DNA of 34,564 bases, taken from positions 1-34,564 of the forward strand of contig JAQXDG010000120.1 of assembly GCA_029251505.1 (NCBI GenBank), given 5' to 3'. The number at the start of each line of letters is the position of its first letter. Positions within the stretch are counted from its first letter, which is position 1. Below are positions 16,769-25,577 of this stretch, in pieces. This DNA is from Glaciecola sp. GTDB lineage: Bacteria; Pseudomonadota; Gammaproteobacteria; Enterobacterales; Alteromonadaceae. Position numbers and translations under genes: made by a program. Under the pieces are notes generated by a model. That model was not told the origin of the DNA. It saw only the letters and a program-made list of their open reading frames with translations, and did no database searches.

Positions 16769-18184
16769 TTACTTTAATTGCGTAATATCGGCGGCACCCC
16801 AATGTGGGAAATGCTTACGAACTAGCGTATTAAACTCGACTTCAAACTCAGAGTAGGCATGTTGCTGGGCACGGCTCTCGGCTTGTAAATCGATGATCAT
16901 TCCCGCACCAACTGTTGCATTAGTTAGTCGGTCAATCATGATAAAGGCGCCGGTTTGACGATTACGAGTATACGCATCACAGGCAACAGATTGGGTCAGT
17001 TTAATGCCAACTTTTGCGATTTCATTCAGTTGCATGTGCACCGCGTCTTTTTGCTCAAGCGTGTTTACATCAATTAAATAATCAATGTTACTGACACCAC
17101 CAGCAACGGTTTGCGTTGCAAACTTAAAGTTGTATTGCTTGTTTGGAATCAATGCTGCTTCATCCATCCACACTAAATGCGAACTAAATTGCGCGCCTTG
17201 TAGCGGCAAATTATCCGATTTAACAATCATATCGCCACGAGAAATATCAATTTCATCTTCGAGGGTGATGGTAATTGCAGATTGTGGACCCGCTCGTTCT
17301 AATTCGCCTTCAAACGTGACAATCGATTTTATCTTAGACGTTTTACCCGATGGTAAAGTGGTAACAGCATCACCTACGCTGATTTCGCCTGAGACAACGG
17401 TTCCCGAAAATCCACGAAAATTGAGGTTAGGGCGGTTAACATATTGTACAGGGAAGCGAAAGTCATTCCGGTTTACGGTTCGTTTGACCTCAATGTTTTC
17501 TAACAATGACATCAAAGTCGGTCCTGTGTACCAAGGCGTTAGGCTCGATAAATTGACTACGTTGTCACCTTCAAGCGCCGACAACGGAATAAATTGGATA
17601 TCATCAATATTTAGCTGCTGGGCAAATTCTGCATATTGCGCTTTAATATTGGCATAGACCGCTTCTGAGTATTCCATTAAATCCATTTTGTTGACCGCTA
17701 CGATAACGTGTTTGATACCGAGTAACGAAGCCAAAAATGAATGACGTTTAGTTTGGGTTTTGACGCCTTCACGGGCATCCACCAAAATGATTGCTAAGTC
17801 ACAGGTCGACGCACCCGTTACCATGTTGCGGGTATACTGTTCGTGTCCAGGGGTATCGGCGATGATAAATTTACGCTTGTCCGTCGAGAAATACCGATAG
17901 GCCACATCGATTGTGATCCCTTGTTCACGTTCAGATTGCAAGCCATCAACTAATAGCGCTAAATCGACTTTTTCACCGGTCGTACCGCTTTTCTTACTGT
18001 CTTTAGTAATAGCGGCTAATTGGTCTTCATAAATCATTTTTGAATCATGCAATAAGCGACCGATTAAAGTACTTTTACCATCATCTACACTGCCACACGT
18101 TAAAAAGCGTAGCATATCTTTGTTTTCATGCTGGGCTAAATAACCCAGAATATCATTTTCAAGTAACGTATTTTTATGTTCCAT
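16769..18184 (-). CDS. cysN: Sulfate adenylyltransferase subunit 1 (GTPase)
   Basis: CysN is the GTPase that drives ATP sulfurylase (with CysD), forming APS from sulfate and ATP. The 471-residue protein is close to E. coli CysN in length and lacks a fused APS kinase, which is encoded separately by cysC. Motifs: G1 GSVDDGKST (31-39), G3 [11 protein letters not shown] (110-120), G4 NKMD (165-168), then two beta-barrel domains as in elongation factors. It starts 3 bases after the cysQ stop. The position between CysQ and the SLC13 permease separates it from cysD, unlike the cysDNC order of E. coli. Confidence 0.96.
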   Translation of the reverse strand: MEHKNTLLENDILGYLAQHENKDMLRFLTCGSVDDGKSTLIGRLLHDSKMIYEDQLAAITKDSKKSGTTGEKVDLALLVDGLQSEREQGITIDVAYRYFSTDKRKFIIADTPGHEQYTRNMVTGASTCDLAIILVDAREGVKTQTKRHSFLASLLGIKHVIVAVNKMDLMEYSEAVYANIKAQYAEFAQQLNIDDIQFIPLSALEGDNVVNLSSLTPWYTGPTLMSLLENIEVKRTVNRNDFRFPVQYVNRPNLNFRGFSGTVVSGEISVGDAVTTLPSGKTSKIKSIVTFEGELERAGPQSAITITLEDEIDISRGDMIVKSDNLPLQGAQFSSHLVWMDEAALIPNKQYNFKFATQTVAGGVSNIDYLIDVNTLEQKDAVHMQLNEIAKVGIKLTQSVACDAYTRNRQTGAFIMIDRLTNATVGAGMIIDLQAESRAQQHAYSEFEVEFNTLVRKHFPHWGAADITQLK

Positions 18185-18187
18185 GGA

Positions 18188-19009
18188 TTAACAACTCACT
18201 AAGAAAAAGGGGTTCAAGACCGATTCGCGTTGGTTATAACGCAGTGGTGTTTGGGTCTGTGGGGATTGGGCTGATGCGACGATTGACTCTAGTGATAGTT
18301 CAGTGACACTCGCGCCAGCAGCTAATGCGACAGCATGGGCGGCACCCGTATCCCATTCACATGTTGGACCTAAGCGTGGATAAAAATGTGCGGCGCCCTC
18401 TGCGACTAAGCAAAGCTTTAATGAACTGCCCATAGATACCAGTTCTGCAGGCTTGTCTAACGCTGCGATAAACTGTTGTATCTCAGGGCTTTGGTGTGAG
18501 CGACTACCAACAACCTGATAAGTACTTGCACTATCACGTGGAGCGGGCGTCATTGCTGAGGCTGTGCCTGCAACAGTTTTGACGGCACCGACACCAACAA
18601 TGCCTGAGTACAATGTCTCTAATACGGGGGCGTATACTACACCAAAGACAGGCATACCGTCTTGTATCAGGGCGATGTTGACCGTGAACTCACCATTTTT
18701 CTTGATAAATTCTTTGGTGCCATCAAGTGGATCAACTAACCAATAACTCGTCCATGTGCTGCGTTCAGACCAAGGTATATTCGCAGATTCTTCAGATAAA
18801 ATCGGTAAATCACTGATGGCTTCTAACCCTGCGACAATCACATTGTGCGCAGCTAAATCGGCATCAGTTAACGGGCTTTCATCTTGCTTAGTATAGACAT
18901 CAAAATCACGTTGATAGATATCCATGATCGCCAGACCTGCGTCTTTTGCGATGGCCTCAACTTGTGGTTGTAAGGCTTTGATGCGAGAAATATCAAGGAT
19001 ATCAGACAT
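18188..19009 (-). CDS. cysQ: 3'(2'),5'-bisphosphate nucleotidase CysQ
   Basis: CysQ hydrolyses PAP (and PAPS) to AMP (and APS), removing an inhibitory by-product of sulfate reduction. The 273-residue protein has the inositol-monophosphatase-type Mg2+ site: LSEES (71-75), WLVDPLDGTKEF (90-101) and WDTGAAHAVALAAG near residue 221. Its ATG overlaps the cysC stop codon (TAATG at 19007-19011), so the pair is translationally coupled. A location inside the sulfate-activation operon fits PAP recycling. The C-terminal QSPQTQTPLRYNQRESVLNPFFLVSC is normal for the family. Confidence 0.95.
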   Translation of the reverse strand: MSDILDISRIKALQPQVEAIAKDAGLAIMDIYQRDFDVYTKQDESPLTDADLAAHNVIVAGLEAISDLPILSEESANIPWSERSTWTSYWLVDPLDGTKEFIKKNGEFTVNIALIQDGMPVFGVVYAPVLETLYSGIVGVGAVKTVAGTASAMTPAPRDSASTYQVVGSRSHQSPEIQQFIAALDKPAELVSMGSSLKLCLVAEGAAHFYPRLGPTCEWDTGAAHAVALAAGASVTELSLESIVASAQSPQTQTPLRYNQRESVLNPFFLVSC

Positions 19010-19602
19010 TACACGTATCCTTTTGCCACGAGTAAATCATATAAGCGCTGTGCAGTCTCAACCGGAGACTCATCTTGATAGCTCAACGTTATCTCAGGCG
19101 CTTCAGGTGCTTGATATTCTGAGTCAATACCCGTGAAATGAGGAATATCACCGCTGCGTGCTTTTTTATATAAGCCTTTAGGATCGCGAGCTTCACACAC
19201 TTCTAATGGTGTATCGACATGAATTTCAATAAACTCTTGTGGTGCTAAAATCTCGCGGCAATAGTTACGATCAGCCTTAAATGGCGAAATAAATGCAGTA
19301 ATAACGAGTGTGCCGCTATCTACAAATAATTTAGCGACTTCCGAGATCCGACGAATATTTTCAACCCGATCTTTATCACTAAAACCCAAATCACCACATA
19401 AGCCATGACGAATATTATCGCCATCGAGTAAGTAGGTGTGCTTGTGCTGAGCTACAAGTTTTTGTTCGAGTAAATTAGCAATGGTGGATTTTCCTGAGCC
19501 ACTTAAACCCGTTAGCCACAATACCCGTGGTGTTTGATTTTTTTGAGCGGCGCGCACTGCTTTATCAGTGTGATGCTCATGCCAAACGATATCAGTACTC
19601 AT
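19009..19602 (-). CDS. cysC: Adenylylsulfate kinase CysC
   Basis: CysC phosphorylates APS to PAPS. The 197-residue protein has P-loop GLSGSGKST (32-40), the [20 protein letters not shown] segment (about 60-79) that contacts APS, and [13 protein letters not shown] as the lid region. Length and motifs are normal. It begins 2 bases after the cysD stop and overlaps cysQ by one base. Confidence 0.96.
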   Translation of the reverse strand: MSTDIVWHEHHTDKAVRAAQKNQTPRVLWLTGLSGSGKSTIANLLEQKLVAQHKHTYLLDGDNIRHGLCGDLGFSDKDRVENIRRISEVAKLFVDSGTLVITAFISPFKADRNYCREILAPQEFIEIHVDTPLEVCEARDPKGLYKKARSGDIPHFTGIDSEYQAPEAPEITLSYQDESPVETAQRLYDLLVAKGYV

Positions 19603-19604
19603 GC

Positions 19605-20510
19605 TTAAAAGTATCCTTCCATTTTTTTCTTTTCCATAGAGCCTGAAGAATCATGGTCAATGACGCGACCTTGACGTTCAGATGTTGTGGTTAATAACAT
19701 CTCTTGAATAACTTCAGGTAAGGTGTCAGCAGTTGATTCAACTGCGCCAGTAAGTGGGTAGCAACCTAAGGTTCTAAAGCGTACCGATTTCATCATCGGC
19801 GTTTCGCCTTCGGCTAATGGCATGCGCTCATCATCGACCATAAATAAGGTACCGTCACGTTCGACAACTGGACGAGGTTTAGCTAAATATAGTGAAGGGA
19901 TCTCAATGTTTTCTAGGTAAATATATTGCCATATATCGAGTTCTGTCCAGTTCGACATAGGGAAAACTCGGATGCTTTCGCCTTTGTTCACTTGTGAATT
20001 ATAAATATTCCAAAGCTCTGGGCGTTGGTTTTTTGGATCCCAACGGTGATGTTCGTCACGAAACGAGTAAACACGTTCCTTGGCGCGAGATTTTTCTTCA
20101 TCACGACGTGCGCCACCAAAAGCGGCATCAAATTTATACTTGTTTAACGCTTGTTTTAATGAATTCGTTTTCATGATGTCGGTGTGTTTAGCACTACCAT
20201 GTGAAAAGGGTCCTACACCCGCATCCACCCCTTCTTGGTTGATATGCACGAGTAAATCAAGATTATGCTTGTCTGCCATACGGTCACGAAATTCAATCAT
20301 TTCACGAAATTTCCATGTGGTATCAACATGTAATAATGGAAAGGGGATTTTACCTGGGGCAAAAGCTTTGCGCGCAAGATGCAATAACACAGATGAATCT
20401 TTACCGACAGAGTAAAGCATCACAGGGTTATCAAATTCTGCTGCGACTTCACGGAATATATGAATACTTTCCGCTTCAAGTTGTTTCAAATGGGTGATGG
20501 TATCAGTCAT
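19605..20510 (-). CDS. cysD: Sulfate adenylyltransferase subunit 2
   Basis: CysD is the catalytic subunit of ATP sulfurylase, working with the GTPase CysN. The 301-residue protein aligns well with E. coli CysD (about 302): the PP-loop region [43 protein letters not shown], and the C-terminal [11 protein letters not shown]. The frame is open 4 codons upstream (ATG 20522), but ATG 20510 is preferred because GGAA lies 6 bases before it and the resulting [20 protein letters not shown] matches the family N-terminus. It is the first gene of the operon, so the promoter should lie in 20523-20650; I could not place a convincing -10/-35 or CysB site there. Confidence 0.96.
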   Translation of the reverse strand: MTDTITHLKQLEAESIHIFREVAAEFDNPVMLYSVGKDSSVLLHLARKAFAPGKIPFPLLHVDTTWKFREMIEFRDRMADKHNLDLLVHINQEGVDAGVGPFSHGSAKHTDIMKTNSLKQALNKYKFDAAFGGARRDEEKSRAKERVYSFRDEHHRWDPKNQRPELWNIYNSQVNKGESIRVFPMSNWTELDIWQYIYLENIEIPSLYLAKPRPVVERDGTLFMVDDERMPLAEGETPMMKSVRFRTLGCYPLTGAVESTADTLPEVIQEMLLTTTSERQGRVIDHDSSGSMEKKKMEGYF

Positions 20511-20653
20511 TACAATTTCCATTAATGTTATGCTAATTAGTTCTATACTTACAATAGCACAATATATAAAAAAAGAAGTATGCCGTTTAGCTATTAGAAA
20601 GAGTGTTAATTTATTACAAATAAATTGAGGGGGGGAGAAATGTATTCAGGCAG

Positions 20654-20681
20654 TAAAAAAAGCCCCTAAAAAAGGGGCTTT
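20654..20681 (-). terminator. Rho-independent terminator of putP
   Basis: AAAGCCCCT (20659-20667) and AGGGGCTTT (20673-20681) form a perfect 9-base stem with a 5-A loop. On the minus strand the stem is followed by T7, so it ends putP transcripts 57 bases after the stop and insulates the cys operon. Confidence 0.9.
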
Positions 20682-20737
20682 AAAGTTGAGATATGGTTTT
20701 TATCGAGACACACCCGTGCTAATCGGTGTTGATTATT

Positions 20738-22246
20738 TTATTCATTTTTCAACTTAGCGTTCATGGTTTTAAAGTGCTCTGCTACCATTGGTTCTGAATT
20801 GGGATACAATTTGGTGAACAATAAGATCATCAGGGTACTAATTACGAAGCCTGGGAGCAATTCAAACATCCAAGCTGAGAGTGTTTGACCGTCACCATAG
20901 GGAATGTTCATCCATATTAAAATCGTTACGGTACCGGATATGATCCCAGCTAGTGCCGCAATTTTGGAAATATCTTGGCGATATAGACTGAGTAAAATAA
21001 GTGGTCCAAAAGCGGCGCCAAATCCAGCCCATGCATTACTGACTAAGCTTAATATCGATTTGTTTTCACCCAAAGCAAGTAAGATAGCGACAATAGCAAC
21101 AGCTAATACTGCCAGTCGGCTGGCCAACACCAGTTCTCGTTGTGTCGCATCTTTGCGTAAGACAACTTCATAAATATCGTTAACCAATGAACTAGATGTT
21201 ACTAAAAGCTGCGATGAAATCGTACTCATTATCGCCGCTAAAATAGCTGCAAGTAAAAAGCCGGCAATTAAAGGGTGGAACAATAACTGTGAGAGCATAA
21301 TAAATATGGTTTCTGGATCATCTACTTGGAGGTTATTTTCGGTGGCATATACCATACCAAATAGTCCAGTGGCAAACGCTCCAAATAACGCAATAATCAT
21401 CCAGCTCATACCAATACGTCGCGCAACTGGCATGTCTTTTACATCTCGTAACGCCATAAAGCGCACAATGATGTGAGGTTGACCAAAATAGCCTAACCCC
21501 CATGCCATCAATGAAATGATCGCAATAATGCCGATGCTATCCATACTGCCAACAGCATTAAACAGAGAAAAATAATTGGGGTCGATAGCATTTATCGCAG
21601 TGATCGTGTGGTTAATTCCACCTAGTTCAAAAACAACGACGGTAGGGACTAAAATCAGGGCGATAAACATGATACACCCTTGTACAAAATCAGTCAGGCT
21701 CACGGCCATAAACCCACCAAATAAGGTATATGCAACCACCACACCTGCAGTAATAAACACGCCGAGTTGATAATCTAAACCAAATGATGATTCAAATAAT
21801 TTTCCGCCTGCAACGACGCCAGATGACGTGTAAAGTGTGAAAAATAAAATAATAACTAATGCAGAGATGATCCGTAAAACGTGACTGGTGTCGATAAAAC
21901 GTTCAGAAAAGTAATCAGGGATGGTAATGGCGTTGTTCGCCACTTCGGTATACACACGTAATCGCGGAGCGACATATTTATAATTACACCATGCACCAAT
22001 GACGAGTCCAATGCCAATCCAGCTTGATGACATACCGGCGATAAACATCGCGCCCGGAACACCCATTAACATCCAACCGCTCATGTCCGATGCACCAGCC
22101 GAAAGGGCTGTTACGGCAGGGGAGAGCTGTCTACCACCAAGTAAATAGCCTTCAACATTCGCTTCACTATTGCGATAAGCAAATAAGCCTATACCGAGCA
22201 TAACGGCAAAATATAGCCCTAGTGAAATGAAAACGCCCGTATCCAT
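20738..22246 (-). CDS. putP: Sodium/proline symporter PutP
   Basis: The 502-residue membrane protein is a sodium:solute symporter with about 13 membrane segments. The N-terminal GYLLGGRQLSPAVTALSAGASDMSGW (about 33-58) carries the small polar residues of the Na+ site in PutP. RLRVYTEVANNAITIPDYFSERF (about 95-117) and the LLVTSSSLVNDIYEV stretch are also characteristic. Length equals E. coli PutP (502). It takes up proline for use as nutrient or osmolyte. putA is not next to it, so regulation with proline catabolism is not visible here. It has its own terminator. Confidence 0.92.
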   Translation of the reverse strand: MDTGVFISLGLYFAVMLGIGLFAYRNSEANVEGYLLGGRQLSPAVTALSAGASDMSGWMLMGVPGAMFIAGMSSSWIGIGLVIGAWCNYKYVAPRLRVYTEVANNAITIPDYFSERFIDTSHVLRIISALVIILFFTLYTSSGVVAGGKLFESSFGLDYQLGVFITAGVVVAYTLFGGFMAVSLTDFVQGCIMFIALILVPTVVVFELGGINHTITAINAIDPNYFSLFNAVGSMDSIGIIAIISLMAWGLGYFGQPHIIVRFMALRDVKDMPVARRIGMSWMIIALFGAFATGLFGMVYATENNLQVDDPETIFIMLSQLLFHPLIAGFLLAAILAAIMSTISSQLLVTSSSLVNDIYEVVLRKDATQRELVLASRLAVLAVAIVAILLALGENKSILSLVSNAWAGFGAAFGPLILLSLYRQDISKIAALAGIISGTVTILIWMNIPYGDGQTLSAWMFELLPGFVISTLMILLFTKLYPNSEPMVAEHFKTMNAKLKNE

Positions 22247-22313
22247 AAAATTGCCTTTGTTTTTATTGTTTTAATTAACAACAGTGTAACAAAGGCATTC
22301 GTTAGTTACTAGC

Positions 22314-23024
22314 TTAACGAGAAAAGGCTAAGTGTTGGGCGATCTGCTCAGTAATCTGCGAAAAGGTCTGTGATACTGTACCTATGATTAATACATTAGC
22401 GGATTGATACTCTAAAATTTTACCTTGGATATGATTTGTCGAGAGTGCTTCGGTGACAGTCACGTCCTTGGGCAAAATAAACACGGATGTAGGGTTATCA
22501 GGATCACCCAATTGCACATGTAATGACTCAACGCCATCGATGACACAATAATTAGCCGATAAGATCTTACCTAAGGCAGCATTGATCACACCACCAAACT
22601 TGGCTAATTTACTATTTAATGCTGCTAAAGTAATGACATCACCGGTAATTTCATGCGTCGATACGTGCTCGATATGGGCAATAACATCATCATAAAACGT
22701 GTGTTCTTTGCTGTTAAAATTAACCCAGCCGATCGATATAGATAGGAGCACTGACGCTGCTATAGCAAACCACAATGGACGCCTGGGTGGTGTTGGGTGA
22801 CTGAAGTTAGCGGTGTCTGTCTGACTGACTTGTTCCCACAATAATTTGTCTGCCAAATCATGAGGAACGTCAATTTGCAATGCCTGTTGTAATGCTAATT
22901 CTTGCTGTTTCAAGTCATGCCAAAACTGCTGTTTGACCGGATCTTGATGCGCTGCTTGTATTACTTGTGCATCCTGAGAAAAAGGATTGGCGAGTACATG
23001 ACGACGAAAAGTAAGCTCATCCAT
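22314..23024 (-). CDS. DUF3379 membrane protein, probable anti-sigma factor
   Basis: This 236-residue protein has a cytoplasmic N-terminal part (1-80) starting MDELTFRRHVLANPFSQD, one membrane segment (about 83-103, PLWFAIAASVLLSISIGW) and a C-terminal domain of about 130 residues outside the membrane. It matches my memory of DUF3379, found paired with ECF sigma factors in Vibrio and Shewanella relatives. Its ATG overlaps the end of the sigma gene by 8 bases, the usual arrangement for a sigma/anti-sigma pair. Role inferred: it holds the sigma factor at the membrane until a periplasmic signal releases it. No cysteine-rich zinc-binding ZAS motif (H-x3-C-x2-C) is seen, so it is not a ZAS anti-sigma factor. 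Confidence 0.75.
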   Translation of the reverse strand: MDELTFRRHVLANPFSQDAQVIQAAHQDPVKQQFWHDLKQQELALQQALQIDVPHDLADKLLWEQVSQTDTANFSHPTPPRRPLWFAIAASVLLSISIGWVNFNSKEHTFYDDVIAHIEHVSTHEITGDVITLAALNSKLAKFGGVINAALGKILSANYCVIDGVESLHVQLGDPDNPTSVFILPKDVTVTEALSTNHIQGKILEYQSANVLIIGTVSQTFSQITEQIAQHLAFSR

Positions 23025-23529
23025 TTGCGAATCCTCCTGTTTGTTTATCTTGGGTCATAATGTGTTTGAGTTGGCTACGCGCACGAAATAATCGCGTCAT
23101 CACCGTATTTTTGTTTAATTGTAATTGTTGGGCTATTTCTTCACCCGAAAACCCGAGTAAAACTTGCATGATTAATGGCTCTTTATATTCATCAGCTAAT
23201 TGATCGATGGCGGCGTGCAAGGCATCAGTGTCTGCATCCCCATCACTCGTGGCGCGCTCGTCAACTGTGACTACGTCATCAATATCAACTAAATCAAGTT
23301 GTTTTCGTTCAAATCGGCGGGCATTTTCACGGCGTAAAATTGTAATTAACCAAGCCTTAGCGGCATGTTCGTCTTGTAGGCTATCTAAAGATTTCCACGC
23401 CCGTAAAAAGGTTTCTTGCACAACATCTTCCGCAATGCTTTTATCGCGGATTAACCACACCGCATAACGATAAATATCGGCATGAAAGGCACGAACTAAG
23501 GTTTCGTATTTGTATTGTTTACTCATCAT
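23017..23529 (-). CDS. ECF-type RNA polymerase sigma factor
   Basis: The 170-residue protein has sigma region 2 at about 10-75 (YRYAVWLIRDKSIAEDVVQETFLRAWKSLD is the -10 recognition part) and region 4 at about 108-160 (FSGEEIAQQLQLNKNTVMTRLFRAR is the helix-turn-helix for -35 recognition), without regions 1 or 3. This is the ECF (group 4) layout and length. Two ATGs stand in tandem (23529 and 23526). A strong terminator-like hairpin ends 4 bases before the first ATG, and the only AAGGG ribosome-binding sequence lies within its stem. The overlapping DUF3379 gene is the likely anti-sigma factor. The regulon is unknown. Confidence 0.92.
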   Translation of the reverse strand: MMSKQYKYETLVRAFHADIYRYAVWLIRDKSIAEDVVQETFLRAWKSLDSLQDEHAAKAWLITILRRENARRFERKQLDLVDIDDVVTVDERATSDGDADTDALHAAIDQLADEYKEPLIMQVLLGFSGEEIAQQLQLNKNTVMTRLFRARSQLKHIMTQDKQTGGFANG

Positions 23530-23533
23530 AAAT

Positions 23534-23581
23534 AAAAAGACCCTTGTCGCACGATAAAAATTTCACGACAAGGGTCTTTTT
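23534..23581 (-). terminator. Strong hairpin after DUF885 gene, abutting the sigma-factor start
   Basis: AAAAAGACCCTTGTCG (23534-23549) and CGACAAGGGTCTTTTT (23566-23581) pair perfectly over 16 bases with a 16-base loop. On the minus strand it is followed by TTTTTATTT and then ATG of the sigma gene. It lies 37 bases after the DUF885 stop, so it should end DUF885 transcripts. The sigma gene's AAGGG (minus strand, 23545-23541) is inside the stem, 11 bases before the first ATG. Confidence 0.88.
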
Positions 23582-23618
23582 TTCCTTTTTGTTCCGTAAC
23601 GTTGTTACGCAATAACGG

Positions 23619-25505
23619 TTATTGTTGTTGTGCTATCCATGCATCAATTTTGTTTTCGAGTAATGATAAGGGTACTGGGCCGTCTTTCAATACTTCATCA
23701 TGGAATCCACGTATATCAAACTTATCGCCCAGAGCAGTACGCGCTTTATCCCGAAGATCCATTATTTTTAATTTACCAATCATGTAAGCGGTGGCCTGTC
23801 CTGGCATTGCAATATAACGCTCGATAGCTTTTACTGCGTCATACCGAGCATTCGGCGTGTTGTCGACAAGATATTCGATCGCCTCTTCACGACTCCAGCG
23901 TTTAGCATGTAGCCCAGTATCAACCACTAAGCGACATGCGCGCCATAATTCCATCGCTAGACGTCCAAAATCAGAGTAGGGGTCTTGGTAAAAGCCCATA
24001 TCTTTACCGAGCTCTTCGGTATATAAACCCCAACCTTCGGTATAAGCTGTAAAGCTAGCGTATTTTTGAAAATCCGGAATGCCTTTGAGCTCTTGAGTGA
24101 TCGCGCGTTGCATATGATGACCAGGGATCCCTTCGTGATAAGCCAGAGCTTCCATTTGATAGGTTGGCATCGCGCTCATATCATATAAATTGGCATAATA
24201 AATACCAGGACGTGAACCATCAATTGCAGGTGATTGATAAAAAGCTTTGCCAGCTGATTTTTCACGAAACGCTTCAACTCGTTTTACCACCATGCGAGCT
24301 TCTGGTGTTAGACCAAAATACTCTGGGATCTTGGCTTCCATCGTATCGATATAAGCTTTGGCATCCGCCATATAGTCCTCACGTCCTTGGTCACTATCAG
24401 GATAATAAAACTGTGGGTCGGTACGCATAAATTCAAAAAATTCAGGTAACGTACCCGTAAAGTTGACTTGTTGCATGATACCGCGCATCGCGTTATGGAT
24501 GCGCTCTACATTTTCAATACCAATCTGATGTACTTCCTCTGCATTTAATGTAGTCGTAGTAAACCATTCCAAGCGGTTTTGATACCACTTATCACCTTCT
24601 GGTAAGCGCCATACACCATCACCTTCAGGACTCAGTAAACGTTGCTTTATTAGTTCGGCGATGAGTTTTTCGTATGCAGGTTGAACGCTTTGGGTTAATG
24701 CGGTATTGAGCTTACTCATGTAGCCCGCTTGTTCGGCGTTAGATAAACCTAATGCAGTGATTTTTTGTACAAAGTCAGCATAAATAGTCGAATCCGTCGC
24801 GCTTTCAGTAAAAGGGGTCCCAGAGATAACATTATGTGATGCTTGGATCATTTGATCATACGCCCATTTAGGCGGGTAAACGCCTAGCTTTTCACGAATG
24901 CGTAACTGATCGATAACTTGGTCAAACATGCTGTCCACACCATGCAAGCGTTGAATATACGCATCAGCATCTGACACGTCGCTAATCCTGTGGATATTGA
25001 TTAAGAAGCTTGGGACAAAAGTATGTGCTGCGCGAAACTGATGCATGATATACGTATGATGGCGAAACGCATCATTGGCTACTTGACGCTGAATATCTTG
25101 TTGGTAAATTTTTAAGCTTAACTGCTCTTGAGCATTGAGTTGGCTAATATCAAACTGTTTAGCTTGAGCAATACGCAGAGTAATATTATCAATTTCTGCT
25201 TGGGCTGCCGCATCCGACATGTCATCCCATTTATCATAGTCATCTTTGATGCCTAAATAGGATTGCCATACGGGTGAGTTGGCAACATCGTCATCAAAAC
25301 TTTGTTGAAAAAATTCAGCGAGTCGTGTGCTTTCCGTTGCTGCAGCGATGGGCGCGGCGGAGATTGTTTCACTGGTTACAGTTGGATTTGTCGTGTTGCT
25401 AGATGCATCAGTGGACGGCGCATCTGAACAGCCACCTAAAAATACACTTGTACCAAGTGCCGCAGCGATAGCTAGGGCTAGAGCCCGAGAACGATTGGTT
25501 TGCAT
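23619..25505 (-). CDS. DUF885 family lipoprotein, probable zinc peptidase
   Basis: The 628-residue protein begins with a lipoprotein signal peptide (lipobox LGGC, C26), followed by a Ser/Thr/Ala-rich linker to about residue 58. The DUF885 domain covers the rest. The motif H457-E-G-I-P-G-H463 is a hallmark of the family and resembles zinc-peptidase motifs (HE-x4-H); a further conserved stretch is YTEGWGLYTEELG near 492-504. DUF885 members are thought to be metallo-carboxypeptidases or dipeptidases; the substrate is unknown. AGGAAA in front supports the ATG at 25505. It lies 72 bases after batD on the same strand, so it might be read through from the Bat operon. Confidence 0.85.
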   Translation of the reverse strand: MQTNRSRALALAIAAALGTSVFLGGCSDAPSTDASSNTTNPTVTSETISAAPIAAATESTRLAEFFQQSFDDDVANSPVWQSYLGIKDDYDKWDDMSDAAAQAEIDNITLRIAQAKQFDISQLNAQEQLSLKIYQQDIQRQVANDAFRHHTYIMHQFRAAHTFVPSFLINIHRISDVSDADAYIQRLHGVDSMFDQVIDQLRIREKLGVYPPKWAYDQMIQASHNVISGTPFTESATDSTIYADFVQKITALGLSNAEQAGYMSKLNTALTQSVQPAYEKLIAELIKQRLLSPEGDGVWRLPEGDKWYQNRLEWFTTTTLNAEEVHQIGIENVERIHNAMRGIMQQVNFTGTLPEFFEFMRTDPQFYYPDSDQGREDYMADAKAYIDTMEAKIPEYFGLTPEARMVVKRVEAFREKSAGKAFYQSPAIDGSRPGIYYANLYDMSAMPTYQMEALAYHEGIPGHHMQRAITQELKGIPDFQKYASFTAYTEGWGLYTEELGKDMGFYQDPYSDFGRLAMELWRACRLVVDTGLHAKRWSREEAIEYLVDNTPNARYDAVKAIERYIAMPGQATAYMIGKLKIMDLRDKARTALGDKFDIRGFHDEVLKDGPVPLSLLENKIDAWIAQQQ

Positions 25506-25577
25506 GATATATTTCCTGTCGTGTTATTTTATTATTTTTAATTTGTACTATGAGTTTTATTAGTACGTTTTTAAACG

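Noticed and set aside
17085-17657. 190-codon plus-strand open frame opposite cysN
   Set aside because: cysN is complete and conserved on the other strand; the antisense product has no recognisable domain.
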